Assembly: GCF_051020985.1 (NCBI RefSeq)
Contig: NW_027475138.1
Location: 1,302,001-1,366,000 of the forward strand
Source of the DNA: Nomia melanderi
Taxonomy: Eukaryota > Arthropoda > Insecta > Hymenoptera > Halictidae
Direction of reading: 5' to 3'
DNA: 64,000 nt
Part shown: positions 27,813 through 40,587 of the stretch, piece by piece
Numbering within the stretch: position 1 is the stretch's first letter
Layout of the letters: each line of letters opens with the position of its first letter
Translations under genes and position numbers: made by a program
The notes under the pieces: model-generated
Told to the model about the DNA's origin: nothing
The model's input: the letters and a program-made list of their open reading frames with translations, nothing else
Database searches by the model: none

Positions 27813-28162
27813 AGTGCATTGTCTGTAGGAGGCCCTGGCGCATGAATCTGTGAAGCGGCAACGACCTCGGACCACCAGGGGCCGAGAAAACCACAGTCTC
27901 ATGGGGCCGGACACTCAGGGTCAGGGGAAAATCCAGTATATATCTGGTGATATCTCGGGTGCTATTAGAGATAGCGCAATATACCAAAGTGAATTATCTG
28001 CAGGAGGCCCTGGCGCATGAATCTGTGCAGCGGGAACGACCTCGGACCACCAGGGGCCGAAAAAACCACAGTCTCATGGGGCCGGATACTCAGGGTCAGG
28101 GGAAAATCCAATATAGATCTGGTGATATCTCGGGTGCTATTACAGATAGCGCAATAAATCAA
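27813..28162 (+). repeat. Two-unit cassette, copy 1
   Basis: This 350-bp cassette has CTGTGAAGCGGCAACG and CCAGTATATATC in the first unit. The second has GGGGCCGAAAAAACC, GGATACTCAGG and a BglII site in ATAGATCTGG. The junction reads GCAATATACCAAAG in place of GCAATAAACC, which destroys AATAAA there. The cassette recurs at 32188, 34288 and 35338, at steps of exactly 25, 12 and 6 units. Confidence 0.8.
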
Positions 28163-31100
28163 AGTGCATTGTCTGTAGGAGGCCCTGGCGCATGAATCTG
28201 TGCAGCGGGAACGACCTAGGACCACCAGGGGCCGAGACAACCACCGTCTCATGGGGCCGGACACTCAGGGTCAGGGGAAAATCCAATATATATCTGGTGA
28301 TATCTCGGGTGCTATTACAGATAGCGCAATAAATCAAAGTGTATTATCTGCAGGAGGCCCTGGCGCATGAATCTGTGCAGCGGGAACGACCTCGGACCAC
28401 CAGGGTCCGAGAAAAACACCGTCTCATGGGGCCGCACACTCAGGGTCAGTGAAAAATCCAATATATATCTGGTGATATCTCGGGTGCTATTACAGATAGC
28501 GCCAAAAATCAAAGTGCATTGTCTGTAGGAGGCCCTGGCGCATGAATCTGTGCAGCGGGAACGACCTCGGACCACCAGGGGCCGAAAAAACCACAGTCTC
28601 ATGGGGCCGGATACTCAGGGTCAGGGGAAAATCCAATATAGATTTGGTGATATCTCGGGTGCTATTACAGATAGCGCAATAAATTAAAGTGCATTGTCTG
28701 TAGGAGGCCCTGGCGCATGAACCTGTGCAGCGGGAACGACCTCGGACCACCAGGGGCCGAGAAAACGACCGTCTCATGGGGCCGGACGCTCAGGGTCAGT
28801 GAAAAATCCAATATATATCTGGTGATATCTCGGGTGCTATTACAGATAGCGCAATAAATCAAAGTGCATTGTCTGTAGGAGGCCCTGGCGCATGAACCTG
28901 TGCAGCGGGAACGACCTCGGGCCACCAGGGGCCGAGAAAACCACAGTCTCATGGGGCCGGACTCTCAGGGTCAAGGGAAAATCCAATATATATCTGGTGA
29001 TATCTCGGGTGCTATTAGAGATAGCGCAATAAACCAAAGTGAATTATCTGCAGGAGGCCCTGGCGCATGCATCTGTGCAGCGGGAACGACCTCGGACCAC
29101 CAGGGGCCGAGAAAACCACCGTCTCATGGGGCTGGATACTCAGGGTGAGGGAAATATCCAATATATATCTGGTGTTATCTCGGGTGCTATTACAGATAGC
29201 GCAATAAATCAAAGTGCATTGTCTGTAGGAGGCCCTGGCGCATGAACCTGTGCAGCGGGAACGACCTCGGACCACCAGGGGCCGAGAAAACGACCGTCTC
29301 ATGGGGCCGGACGCTCAGGGTCAGTGAAAAATCCAATATATATCTGGTGATATCTCGGGTGCTATTACAGATAGCGCAATAAATCAAAGGGCATTGTCTG
29401 TAGGAGGCCCTGGCGCATGAACCTGTGCAGCGGGAACGACCTCGGACCACCAGGGGCCGAGAAAACCACAGTCTCATGGGGCCGGACTCTCAGGGTCAAG
29501 GGAAAATCCAATATATATCTGGTGATATCTCGGGTGCTAATAGAGATAGCGCAATAAACCAAAGTGAATTATCTGCAGGAGGCCCTGGCGCATGAATCTG
29601 TGCAGCGGGAACGACCTCGGACCAGCAGGGGCCGAGAAAACGACCGTCTCATGGGGCCGGACACTCAGGGTCAGTGAAAAATCCAATATATATCTGGTGA
29701 TATCTCGGGTGCTATTACAGATAGCGCAATAAATCAAAGTGCATTGTCTGTAGGAGGCCCTGGCGGATGAATCTGTGCAGCGGGAACGACCTCGGACCAC
29801 CAGGGGCCGAGAAAACCACAGTCTCATGGGGCCGGACACTCAGGGTCAGGGGAAAATCCAGTATATATCTGGTGATATCTCGGGTGCTATTAGAGATAGC
29901 GCAATAAACCAAAGTGAATTATCTGCAGGATGCCCTGGCGCATGAATCTGTGCAAGCGGGAACGTCCTCGAACCTCCAGGGGCCGAGACAACCACCGTCT
30001 CATGGGGCCGGACACTCAGGGTCAGGGTAAAATCCAATATATATCTGGTGATATCTCGGGTGCTATTACAGATAGCGCAATAAATCAAAGTGAATTGTCT
30101 GTAGGAGGCCCTGGCGCATGAATCTGTGCAGCGGGAACGTCCTCGGACCTCCAGGGGCCGAGACAACCACCGTCTCATGGGGCCGGACACTCAGGGTCCG
30201 GGTAAAATCCAATATATATCTGGTGATATCTTGGGTGCTATTACAGATAGCGCAATAAATCAAAGTGCATTGTCTGTAGGAGGCCCTGGCGCATGAATCT
30301 GTGCAGCGGGAACGACCTCGGACCACCAGGGGCCGAGAAAACCACAGTCTCATGGGGCCGGACACTCAGGGTCAGGGGTAAATCCAATATATATCTGGTG
30401 ATATCTCGGGTGCTATTAGAGATAGCGCAATAAACCAAAGTGAATTATCTGCAGGATGCCCAGGCGCATGAATCTGTGAAGCGGGAACGACCTCGGACCA
30501 CCAGGGGCCGAGACAACCACCGTCTCATGGGGCCGGACACTCAGGGTCAGGGGAAAATCCAATATAGATCTGGTGATATCTCGGGTGCTATTACAGATAG
30601 CGCAATAAATCAAAGTGCATTGTCTGTAGGAGGCCCTGGCGCATGAATCTGTGCAGCGGGAACGACCTAGGACCACCAGGGGCCGAGACAACCACCGTCT
30701 CATGGGGCCGGACACTCAGGGTCAGGGGAAAATCCAATATATATCTGGTGATATCTCGGGTGCTATTACAGATAGCGCAATAAATCAAAGTGTATTATCT
30801 GCAGGAGGCCCTGGCGCATGAATCTGTGCAGCGGGAACGACCTCGGACCACCAGGGTCCGAGAAAAACACCGTCTCATGGGGCCGCACACTCAGGGTCAG
30901 TGAAAAATCCAATATATATCTGGTGATATCTCGGGTGCTATTACAGATAGCGCCATAAATCAAAGTGCATTGTCTGTAGGAGGCCCTGGCGCATGAATCT
31001 GTGCAGCGGGAACGACCTCGGACCTCCAGGGGCCGAGACAACCACCGTCTCATGGGGCCGGACACTCAGGGTCCGGGTAAAATCCAATATATATCTGGTG

Positions 31101-32187
31101 ATATCTCGGGTGCTATTACAGATAGCGCCATAAATCAAAGTGCATTGTCTGTAGGAGGCCCTGGCGCATGAATCTGTGCAGCGGGAACGACCTCGGACCT
31201 CCAGGGGCCGAGACAACGACCGTCTCATGGGGCCGGACACTCAGGGTCCGGGTAAAATCCAATATATATCTGGTGATATCTTGGGTGCTATTACAGATAG
31301 CGCAATAAATCAAAGTGCATTGTCTGTAGGAGGCCCTGGCGCATGAATCTGTGCAGCGGGAACGACCTCGGACCACCAGGGGCCGAGAAAACCACAGTCT
31401 CATGGGGCCGGACACTCAGGGTCAGGGGAATATCCAATATATATCTGGTGATATCTCGGGTGCTATTAGAGATAGCGCAATAAACCAAAGTGAATTATCT
31501 GCAGGATGCCCAGGCGCATGAATCTGTGAAGCGGGAACGACCTCGGACCACCAGGGGCCGAGACAACCACCGTCTCATGGGGCCGGACACTCAGGGTCAG
31601 GGTAAAATCCAATATATATCTGGTGATATCTCGGGTGCTATTACAGATAGCGCAATAAATCAAAGGGCATTGTCTGTAGGAGGCCCTGGCGCATGAACCT
31701 GTGCAGCGGCAACGACCTCAACCACCAGGGGCCGAGAAAACCACAGTCTCATGGGGCCGGACACTCAGGGTCAGGGTAAAATCCAATATATATCTGGTGA
31801 TATCTCGGGTGCTATTACAGATAGCGCAATAAATCAAAGTGCATTGTCTGTAGGAGGCCCTGGCGCATGAATCTGTGAAGCGGCAACGACCTCGGACCAC
31901 CAGGGGCCGAGAAAACCACAGTCTCATGGGGCCGGACACTCAGGGTCAGGGAAAAATCCAATATATATCTGGTGATATCTCGGGTGCTATTAGAGATAGC
32001 GCAATAAACCAAAGTGAGTTATCTGCAGGAGGCCCTGGCGCATGAATCTATGCAACGGGAACCACCTCGGACCACCAGGGGCCGAGAAAACCACAGTCTC
32101 ATGGGGCCGGACACTCAGGGTCAGGGGAAAATCCAATATATATCTGGTGATATCTCGGGTGCTATTACAGATAGCGCAATAAATCAA

Positions 32188-32537
32188 AGTGCATTGTCTG
32201 TAGGAGGCCCTGGCGCATGAATCTGTGAAGCGGCAACGACCTCGGACCACCAGGGGCCGAGAAAACCACAGTCTCATGGGGCCGGACACTCAGGGTCAGG
32301 GGAAAATCCAGTATATATCTGGTGATATCTCGGGTGCTATTAGAGATAGCGCAATATACCAAAGTGAATTATCTGCAGGAGGCCCTGGCGCATGAATCTG
32401 TGCAGCGGGAACGACCTCGGACCACCAGGGGCCGAAAAAACCACAGTCTCATGGGGCCGGATACTCAGGGTCAGGGGAAAATCCAATATAGATCTGGTGA
32501 TATCTCGGGTGCTATTACAGATAGCGCAATAAATCAA
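32188..32537 (+). repeat. Two-unit cassette, copy 2
   Basis: All marks of copy 1 are present, including GCAATATACC. The following unit also resembles that after copy 1 (GAGACAACCACCG) but reads GACCCAGGACC where copy 1 has GACCTAGGACC. Confidence 0.8.
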
Positions 32538-33000
32538 AGTGCATTGTCTGTAGGAGGCCCTGGCGCATGAATCTGTGCAGCGGGAACGACCCAGGACCAC
32601 CAGGGGCCGAGACAACCACCGTCTCATGGGGCCGGACACTCAGGGTCAGGGGAAAATCCAATATATATCTGGTGATATCTCGGGTGCTATTACAGATAGC
32701 GCAATAAATCAAAGTGTATTATCTGCAGGAGGCCCTGGCGCATGAATCTGTGCAGCGGGAACGACCTCGGACGACCAGGGTCCGAGAAAAACACCGTCTC
32801 ATGGGGCCGCACACTCAGGGTCAGTGAAAAATCCAATATATATCTGGTGATATCTCGGGTGCTATTACAGATAGCGCCAGAAATCAAAGTGCATTGTCTG
32901 TAGGAGGCCCTGGCGCATGAATCTGTGCAGCGGGAACGACCTCGGACCACCAGGGGCCGAGAAAACCACAGTCTCATGGGGCCGGACACTCAGGGTCAGG

Positions 33001-33095
33001 GAAAAATCCATTATATATCTGGTGATATATCGGGTGCCATTAGAGATAGCTCGATAAATCAAAGTGCATTGTCTGCAGGAGGCCCTGACGCATGA
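33001..33095 (+). repeat. Rare junction haplotype, copy 1
   Basis: Several rare changes are linked here: TCCATTATATATC, GATATATCGGGT, GCCATTAGAG, AGCTCGATAAATC and GTGCATTGTCTGCAGG. The same set, with slight differences, appears once more at 53473-53567, 20,472 bp away (117 units minus 3 bases). The intervening units do not carry it. Confidence 0.7.
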
Positions 33096-33762
33096 ATCTG
33101 TGCAGCGGGAACGACCTCGGACCACCAGGGGCCGAGAAAACCACAGTCTCATGGGGCCGGACACTCAGGGTCAGGGGAAAATCCAATATATATCTGGTGA
33201 TATCTCGGGTGCTATTAGAGATAGCGCAATAAACCAAAGTGAATTATCTGCAGGATGCCCTGGCGCATGAATCTGTGCAGCGGGAACGACCTCGGACCAC
33301 CAGGGGCCGAGAAAACCACAGTCTCATGGGGCCGGACACTCAGGGTCAGGGGAAAATCCAATATATATCTGGTGATATCTCGGGTGCTATTACGGATAGC
33401 GCTATAAATCAAAGTGCATTGTCTGTAGGAGGCCCTGGCGCATGAATCTGTGCAGCGGGAACGACCTCGGACCACCAGGGGCCGAGAAAAGCACAGTCTC
33501 ATGGGGCCGGACACTCAGGGTCAGGGTAAAATCCAATATATATCTGGTGATATCTCGGGTGCTATTAGAGATAGCGCAATAAACCAAAGTGAATTATCTG
33601 CAGGGGGCCCTGGCGCATGAATCTGTGCAGCGGGAACGACCTCGGACCACCAGGGGCCGAGAAAACCACAGTCTCATGGGGCCGGACACTCAGGGTCAGG
33701 GGAAAATCCAGTATATATCTGGTGATATCTCGGGTGCTATTACAGATAGCGCAATAAATCAA

Positions 33763-33937
33763 AGTGCATTGTCTGTAGGAGGCCCTGGCGCATGAATCTG
33801 TGCAGCGGGAACGACCTCGGACCACCAGGGGCCGAGAAAACCACAGTCTCATGGGGCCGGTCACTCAGGGTCAGGGGAAAATCCAATATATATCTGGTGA
33901 TATCTCGGGTGCTATTACAGATAGCGCAATAAATCAA
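33763..33937 (+). repeat. Representative unit, junction class A
   Basis: This is a near-consensus 175-bp unit. Class A units start AGTGCATTGTCTGTAGG and end in ATTACAGATAGC followed by AATAAATCAA. Five positions across the unit junction change together relative to class B: C/G in ATTA(C/G)AG, T/C in AATAAA(T/C)C, C/A in GTG(C/A)ATT, G/A in ATT(G/A)TC and T/C in CTG(T/C)AGG. Class A lacks the PstI site of class B. This copy has one private change, GGTCACTC in place of GGACACTC. Classes A and B are interspersed without strict alternation. Confidence 0.9.
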
Positions 33938-34287
33938 ACTGTATTATCTGCAGGAGGCCCTGGCGCATGAATCTGTGCAGCGGGAACGACCTCGGACCAC
34001 CAGGGTCCGAGAAAAACACCGTCTCATGGGGCCGGACACTCAGGGTCAGGGGAAAATCCAATATATATCTGGTGATATCTCGGGTGCTATTACAGATAGC
34101 GCTATAAATCAAAGTGCATTGTCTGTAGGAGGCCCTGGCGCATGAATCTGTGCAGCGGGAACGACCTCGGACCACCAGGGGCCGAGAAAAGCACAGTCTC
34201 ATGGGGCCGGACACTCAGGGTCAGGGTAAAATCCAATATATATCTGGTGATATCTCGGGTGCTATTACAGATAGCGCAATAAATCAA

Positions 34288-34637
34288 AGTGCATTGTCTG
34301 TAGGAGGCCCTGGCGCATGAATCTGTGAAGCGGCAACGACCTCGGACCACCAGGGGCCGAGAAAACCACAGTCTCATGGGGCCGGACACTCAGGGTCAGG
34401 GGAAAATCCAGTATATATCTGGTGATATCTCGGGTGCTATTAGAGATAGCGCAATATACCAAAGTGAATTATCTGCAGGAGGCCCTGGCGCATGAATCTG
34501 TGCAGCGGGAACGACCTCGGACCACCAGGGGCCGAAAAAACCACAGTCTCATGGGGCCGGATACTCAGGGTCAGGGGAAAATCCAATATAGATCTGGTGA
34601 TATCTCGGGTGCTATTACAGATAGCGCAATAAATCAA
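34288..34637 (+). repeat. Two-unit cassette, copy 3
   Basis: The core matches copy 2 at 2,100 bp, again with GCAATATACC. The next unit differs after GACCTAGGACC (CAGGGCCCGAG, then GACGCTCAGG), so the shared block ends there. Confidence 0.8.
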
Positions 34638-35337
34638 AGTGCATTGTCTGTAGGAGGCCCTGGCGCATGAATCTGTGCAGCGGGAACGACCTAGGACCAC
34701 CAGGGCCCGAGAAAACGACCGTCTCATGGGGCCGGACGCTCAGGGTCAGTGAAAAATCCAATATATATCTGGTGATATCTCGGGTGCTATTACAGATAAC
34801 GCAATAAATCAAAGTGAATTATCTGCAGGAGGCCCTGGCGCATGAATCTGTGCAGCGGGAACGTCCTCGGACCCCCAGGGGCCGAGATAACCACCGTCTC
34901 ATGGGGCCGGACACTCAGGGTCAGTGAAAAATCCAATATATATCTGGTGATATCTCGGGTGCTATTACAGATAGCGCAATAAATCAAAGTGCATTGTCTG
35001 TAGGAGGCCCTGGCGGATGAATCTGTGCAGCGGGAACGACCTCGGACCACCAGGGGCCGAGAAAACCACAGTCTCATGGGGCCGGACACTCAGGGTCAGG
35101 GGAAAATCCAATATATATCTGGTGATATCTCGGGTGCTATTAGAGATAGCGCAATAAACCAAAGTGAATTATCTGCAGGATGCCCTGGCGCATGAATCTG
35201 TGCAGCGGGAACGACCTCGGACCACCAGGGGCCGAGACAACCACCGTCTCATGGGGCCGGACACTCAGGGTCAGGGTAAAATCCAATATATATCTGGTGA
35301 TATCTCGGGTGCTATTACAGATAGCGCAATAAATCAA

Positions 35338-35687
35338 AGTGCATTGTCTGTAGGAGGCCCTGGCGCATGAATCTGTGAAGCGGCAACGACCTCGGACCAC
35401 CAGGGGCCGAGAAAACCACAGTCTCATGGGGCCGGACACTCAGGGTCAGGGGAAAATCCAGTATATATCTGGTGATATCTCGGGTGCTATTAGAGATAGC
35501 GCAATAAACCAAAGTGAATTACCTGCAGGAGGCCCTGGCGCATGAATCTGTGCAGCGGGAACGACCTCGGACCACCAGGGGCCGAAAAAACCACAGTCTC
35601 ATGGGGCCGGATACTCAGGGTCAGGGGAAAATCCAATATAGATCTGGTGATATCTCGGGTGCTATTACAGATAGCGCAATAAATCAA
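35338..35687 (+). repeat. Two-unit cassette, copy 4
   Basis: It has the same marks but with the ordinary GCAATAAACC junction and ATTACCTGCAGG in place of ATTATCTGCAGG. It either predates the TATACC change or has been corrected back by conversion. Confidence 0.75.
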
Positions 35688-37839
35688 AGTGCATTGTCTG
35701 TAGGAGGCCCTGGCGCATGAATCTGTACAGCGGGAACGACCTAGGACCACCCGGGGCCGAGACAACCAACGCCTCATGGGGCCGGACACTCAGGGTCAGG
35801 GGAAAATCCAATATATATCTGGTGATATCTCGGGTGCTATTACAGATAGCGCACTAAATCAAAGTGCATTGTCTGTAAGAGGCCCTGGCGCATGAATCTG
35901 TGAAGCGGCAACGACCTCGGACCACCAGCGGCCGAGAAAACCACCGTCTCATGGGGCCGGGCACTCAGGGTCTGGGGAAAATCCAGTATATATCTGGTGA
36001 TATCTCGGGTGCTATTAGAAATAGCGTAATAAACCAAAGTGCATTGTCTGTAGGAGGCCCTGGCGCATGAATCTGTGCAGCGGGAACGACCTCGGACCAC
36101 CAGGGGCCGAGAAAACCACAGTCTCATGGGGCCGGACACTCAGGGTCAGGGGAAAATCCAGTATATATCTGGTGATATCTCGGGTGCTATTACAGATAGC
36201 GCAATAAATCAAAGTGCATTGTCTGTAGGAGGCCCTGGCGCATGTATCTGTGCAGCGGGAACGACCTCGGACCACCAGGGGCCGAGAAAACCACAGTCTC
36301 ATGGGGCCGGACACTCAGGGTCAGGGGAAAATCCAATATATATCTGGTGATATCTCGGGTGCTATTACAGATAGCGCAATAAATCAAAGTGTATTATCTG
36401 CAGGAGGCCCTGGCGCATGAATCTGTGCAGCGGGAACGACCTCGGACCACCAGGATCCGAGAAAAACACCGTCTCATGGGGCCGCACACTCAGGGTCAGT
36501 GAAAAATCCAATATATATCTGGTGATATCTCGGGTGCTATTACAGATAGCGCCATAAATCAAAGTGCATTGTCTGTAGGAGGACCTGGCGCATGAATCTG
36601 TGCAGCGAGAACGACCTCGGACCACCAGGGGCCGAGAAAACGACCGCCTCATGGGGCCGGACCCTCAGGGTCAGTGAAAAATCCAATATATATCTGGTGA
36701 TATCTCGGGTGCTATTAGAGACAGCGCAATAAACCAAAGTGAATTATCTGCAGGGGGCCCTGGCGCATGAATCTGTGCAACGGGAACGACCTCGGACCAC
36801 CAGGGGCCGAGAAAACCACAGTCTCATGGGGCCGGACACTCAGGGTCAGGGGAAAATCCAATATATATCTGGTGATATCTCGGGTGCTATTAGAGATAGC
36901 GCAATAAATCAATGTGCATTGTCTGTAGGAGGCCCTGGCGCATGAGTCTGTGCAGCGGGAACGACCTCGCAACACCAGGGACCGAGAAAACCACCGTCTC
37001 ATGGGGCCGGACACTCAGGGTCAGTGAAAAATCCAATATATATGTGGTGATATCTTGGGTGCTATTACAGATAGCGCAATAAATCAAAGTGCATTGTCTG
37101 CAGGAGGCCCTGGCGCATGAATCTGTGCAACGGGAACGACCTCGGACCACCAGGGGCCGAGAAAACCACAGTCTCATGGGGCCGGACACTCAGGGTCAGG
37201 GGAAAATCCAATATATATCTGGTGATATGTCGGGTGCTATTAGAGATAGCGCAATAAACCAAAGTGAATTATCTGCAGGAGGCCCTGGCGCATGAATCTG
37301 TGCAGCGGGAACGACCTCGGACCACCAGGGGCCGAGAAAACCACAGTCTCATGGGGCCGGACACTCAGGGTCAGGGGAAAATCCAATATATATCTGGTGA
37401 TAACTCGGGTGCTATTAGAGATAGCGCAATAAACCAAAGTGAATTATCTGCAGGAGGCCCTGGCGCATGAGTCTGTGCAGCGGCAACGACCTCGGACCAT
37501 CAGGGGCCGAGAAAACTACCGTCTCATGGGGCCGGTCACTCAGGGTCAGTGAAAAATCCAATATATATCTGCTGATATCTCGGGTGCTATTAGAGATAGC
37601 GCAATAGACCAAAGTGAATTATCTGCAGGAGGCTCTGGCGCATGAATCTGTGCAGCGGGAACGACCTCGGACCACCAGGGGCCGAGAAAACCACAGTCTC
37701 ATGGGGCCGGGCACTCAGAGTCAGGGGAAAATCCTATATAGATCTGGTGATATCTCGGGTGCTATCACAGATAGCGCAATAAACCAAAGTGAATTATCTG
37801 CAGGAGGCCCGGGCGCATGAATCTGTGCAACGGGAACGT

Positions 37840-38602
37840 CCTCGGACCACCAGGGGCCGAGAAAACCACCGTCTCATGGGGCCGGACACTCAGGGTCAGG
37901 GAAAAATCCAATATATATCTGGTGATATCTCGGGTGCTATTAGAGATAGCGCAATAAACCATAGTGAGTTATCTGCAGGAGGCCCTGGCGCCTGAAGCTG
38001 TGCAGCGGGAACGACCTCGGACCACCAGGGGCCGAGAAAACCACCGTCTCGAGGGGGCCGGACACTCTGGGTCAGGGAAAAATCCAATATATATGTGGTG
38101 ATATCTCGGGTGCTATTACAGATAACGCAATAAATCAAAGTGCATTGTCTGTAGGAGGCCCTGGCGCCTGAATCTGTGCAGCGGGAACGACCTAGGACCA
38201 CCAGGGGCCGAGAAAACTACAGTCTCATGGGGCCGGACACTCAGGGTCAGGGGAAAATCCAATATATATCTGGTGATATCTCGGGTGCTATTAGAGATAG
38301 CGCAAAAAACCAAGGTGAATTATCTGCAGGAGGCCCTGGCGCATGAATCTGTGCAACGGAAACGACCTCGGACCACCAGGGGCCGAAAAAACGACAGTCT
38401 CAAGGGGCCGGACACTCAGGGTCAGGGGAAAATCCAATATATATCTGGTGATATCTCGGGTGCTATTACAGATAGCGCAATAAATGAAAGTGCATTACCT
38501 GTAGGAGGCCCTGGCGCATGAATCTGTGCAGCGGGGACGTCCTCGGACCGCCAGGGGCCGAGACAACGACCGTCTCATGGGGCCGGACACTCAGGGTCAG
38601 GG
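37840..38602 (+). repeat. 5-unit offset block (876 bp), copy 1
   Basis: This 763-bp segment recurs at 38716-39478. The offset is 5 x 175 + 1; the extra base is the GTCTCGAGGGGGCCGG unit near 38046. Marks in order are that unit, ATAACGCAATA near 38122, GCGCAAAAAACCAAGG near 38301, CAACGGAAACG near 38352, TCTCAAGGGG near 38397, and GGGGACGTCCTCGGACCGCC near 38532. A few differences exist, such as GCGCCTGAATC near 38164 against GCGCATGAATC. Confidence 0.8.
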
Positions 38603-38715
38603 GAAAATCCAATATAGATCTGGTGATATCTCGGGTGCTATTACAGATAGCGCAATAAACCAAAGTGAATTATCTGCAGGAGGCCCTGGCGCATGAATCT
38701 GTGCAGCGGGAACGA

Positions 38716-39478
38716 CCTCGGACCACCAGGGGCCGAGAAAACCACCGTCTCATGGGGCCGGACACTCAGGGTCAGGGAAAAATCCAATATATATCTGGTG
38801 ATATCTCGGGTGCTATTAGAGATAGCGCAATAAACCAAAGTGAGTTATCTGCAGGAGGCCCTGGCGCCTGAAGCTGTGCAGCGGGAACGACCTCGGACCA
38901 CCAGGGGCCGAGAAAACCACCGTCTCGAGGGGGCCGGACACTCTGGGTCAGGGAAAAATCCAATATATATGTGGTGATATCTCGGGTGCTATTACAGATA
39001 ACGCAATACATCAAAGTGCATTGTCTGTAGGAGGCCCTGGCGCATGAATCTGTGCAGCGGGAACGACCTAGGACCACCAGGGGCCGAGAAAACTACAGTC
39101 TCATGGGGCCGGACACTCAGGGTCAGGGGAAAATCCAATATATATCTGGTGATATCTCGGGTGCTATTAGAGATAGCGCAAAAAACCAAGGTGAATTATC
39201 TGCAGGAGGCCCTGGCGCATGAATCTGTGCAACGGAAACGACCTCGGACCACCAGGGGCCGAGAAAACGACAGTCTCAAGGGGCCGGACACTCAGGGTCA
39301 GGGGAAAATCCAATATATATCTGGTGATATCTCGGGTGCTATTACAGATAGCGCAATAAATGAAAGTGCATTACCTGTAGGAGGCCCTGGCGCATGAATC
39401 TGTGCAGCGGGGACGTCCTCGGACCGCCAGGGGCCGAGACAACGACCGTCTCATGGGGCCGGACACTCAGGGTCAGGG
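38716..39478 (+). repeat. 5-unit offset block (876 bp), copy 2
   Basis: This is the second copy of 37840-38602, ending at 39479 where CAGGGTAAAATCC replaces CAGGGGAAAATCC. It is closer to the related segment at about 49.74-50.50 kb (offset 11,023 bp), which shares GAGAAAACGACAG, than copy 1 is. It was therefore probably the source or sister of the later 33-unit structure. Confidence 0.75.
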
Positions 39479-39889
39479 TAAAATCCAATATATATCTGGT
39501 GATATGTCGGGTGCTATTACAGATAGCGCAATAAATCAAAGTGCATTGTCTGTAGGAGGTCCTGGCGCATGAATCTGTGCAGCGGGAACGACCTCGGACC
39601 ACCAGGGGCCGAGAAAAGCACAGTCTCATGGGGCCGGACACTCAGGGTCAGGGTAAAATCCAATATATATCTGGTGATATCTCGGGTGCTATTAGAGGTA
39701 GCGCAATAAACCAAAGTGAATTATCTGCAGGAGGCCCTGGCGCATGAATCTGTGCAGCGGGAACGACCTCGAACCACCAGGGGCCGAGAAAACCACAGTC
39801 TCATGGGGCCGGACACTCAGGGTCAGGGGAAAATCCAATATATATCTGGTGATATCTCGGGTGCTATCAGAGATAGCGCAATAAACCAA

Positions 39890-40587
39890 AGTGAATTATC
39901 TGCAGGAGGCCCTGGCGCATGAATGTGTGCAGCGGGAACGACCTCGGACCACCAGGGGCCGAGAAAACGGCCGTCTCATGGGGCCGGACACTCAGGGTCA
40001 GTGAAAAATCCAATATATATCTGGTGATATCTCGGGTGCTATTACAGATAGCGCAATAAATCAAAGTGCATTGTCTGTAGGAGGCCCTGGCGCATGAATT
40101 TGTACAGCGGGAACGACCTCGGACCACCAGGGGCCGAGAAAACCACAGTCTCATTGGGCCGGACACTCAGGGTCAGGGAAAATCCAATATATATCTGGTG
40201 ATATCTCGGGTGCTATCAGAGATAGCGCAATAAACCAAAGTGAATTATCTGCAGGAGGCCCTGGCGCATGAATGTGTGCAGCGGGAACGACCTCGGACCA
40301 CCAGGGGCCGAGAAAACGACCGTCTCATGGGGCCGGACACTCAGGGTCAGTGAAAAATCCAATATATATCTGGTGATATCTCGGGTGCTATTACAGATAG
40401 CGCAATAAATCAAAGTGCATTGTCTGTAGGAGGCCCTGGCGCATGAATCTGTACAGCGGGAACGACCTCGGACCACCAGGGGCCGAGAAAACCACAGTCT
40501 CATTGGGCCGGACACTCAGGGTCAGGGAAAATCCAATATATATCTGGTGATATCTCGGGTGCTATTAGAGATAGCGCAATAAATCAA
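39890..40587 (+). repeat. 349-bp dimer in two tandem copies, left site
   Basis: A class B unit (GAATGTGTGCAGC, GAAAACGACCG or GAAAACGGCCG) alternates with a class A unit (CTGTACAGC, CTCATTGGGCC, and CAGGGAAAATCC with one base lost). The pair is 175 + 174 = 349 bp and lies at 39890-40238 and 40239-40587. This is one of few places with a clear two-unit period. Confidence 0.85.

Larger units (their letters stand above)
23814..36560 (+). repeat. Mosaic zone of shuffled multi-unit blocks
   Basis: No single period explains this stretch, but many pieces are copied at whole-unit offsets. About 23.93-24.90 kb matches 25.68-26.65 kb (1,751 bp). About 26.40-26.97 kb matches 29.20-29.77 kb (2,799 bp). 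About 26.98-27.62 kb matches 30.13-30.77 kb (3,150 bp). About 27.65-27.8 kb matches 31.68-31.8 kb (4,025 bp), and about 27.81-28.4 kb matches 32.19-32.8 kb (4,375 bp). Each jump in offset is a whole number of units (351, 875 and 350 bp), as expected from insertion or loss of units after duplication. Confidence 0.75.
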
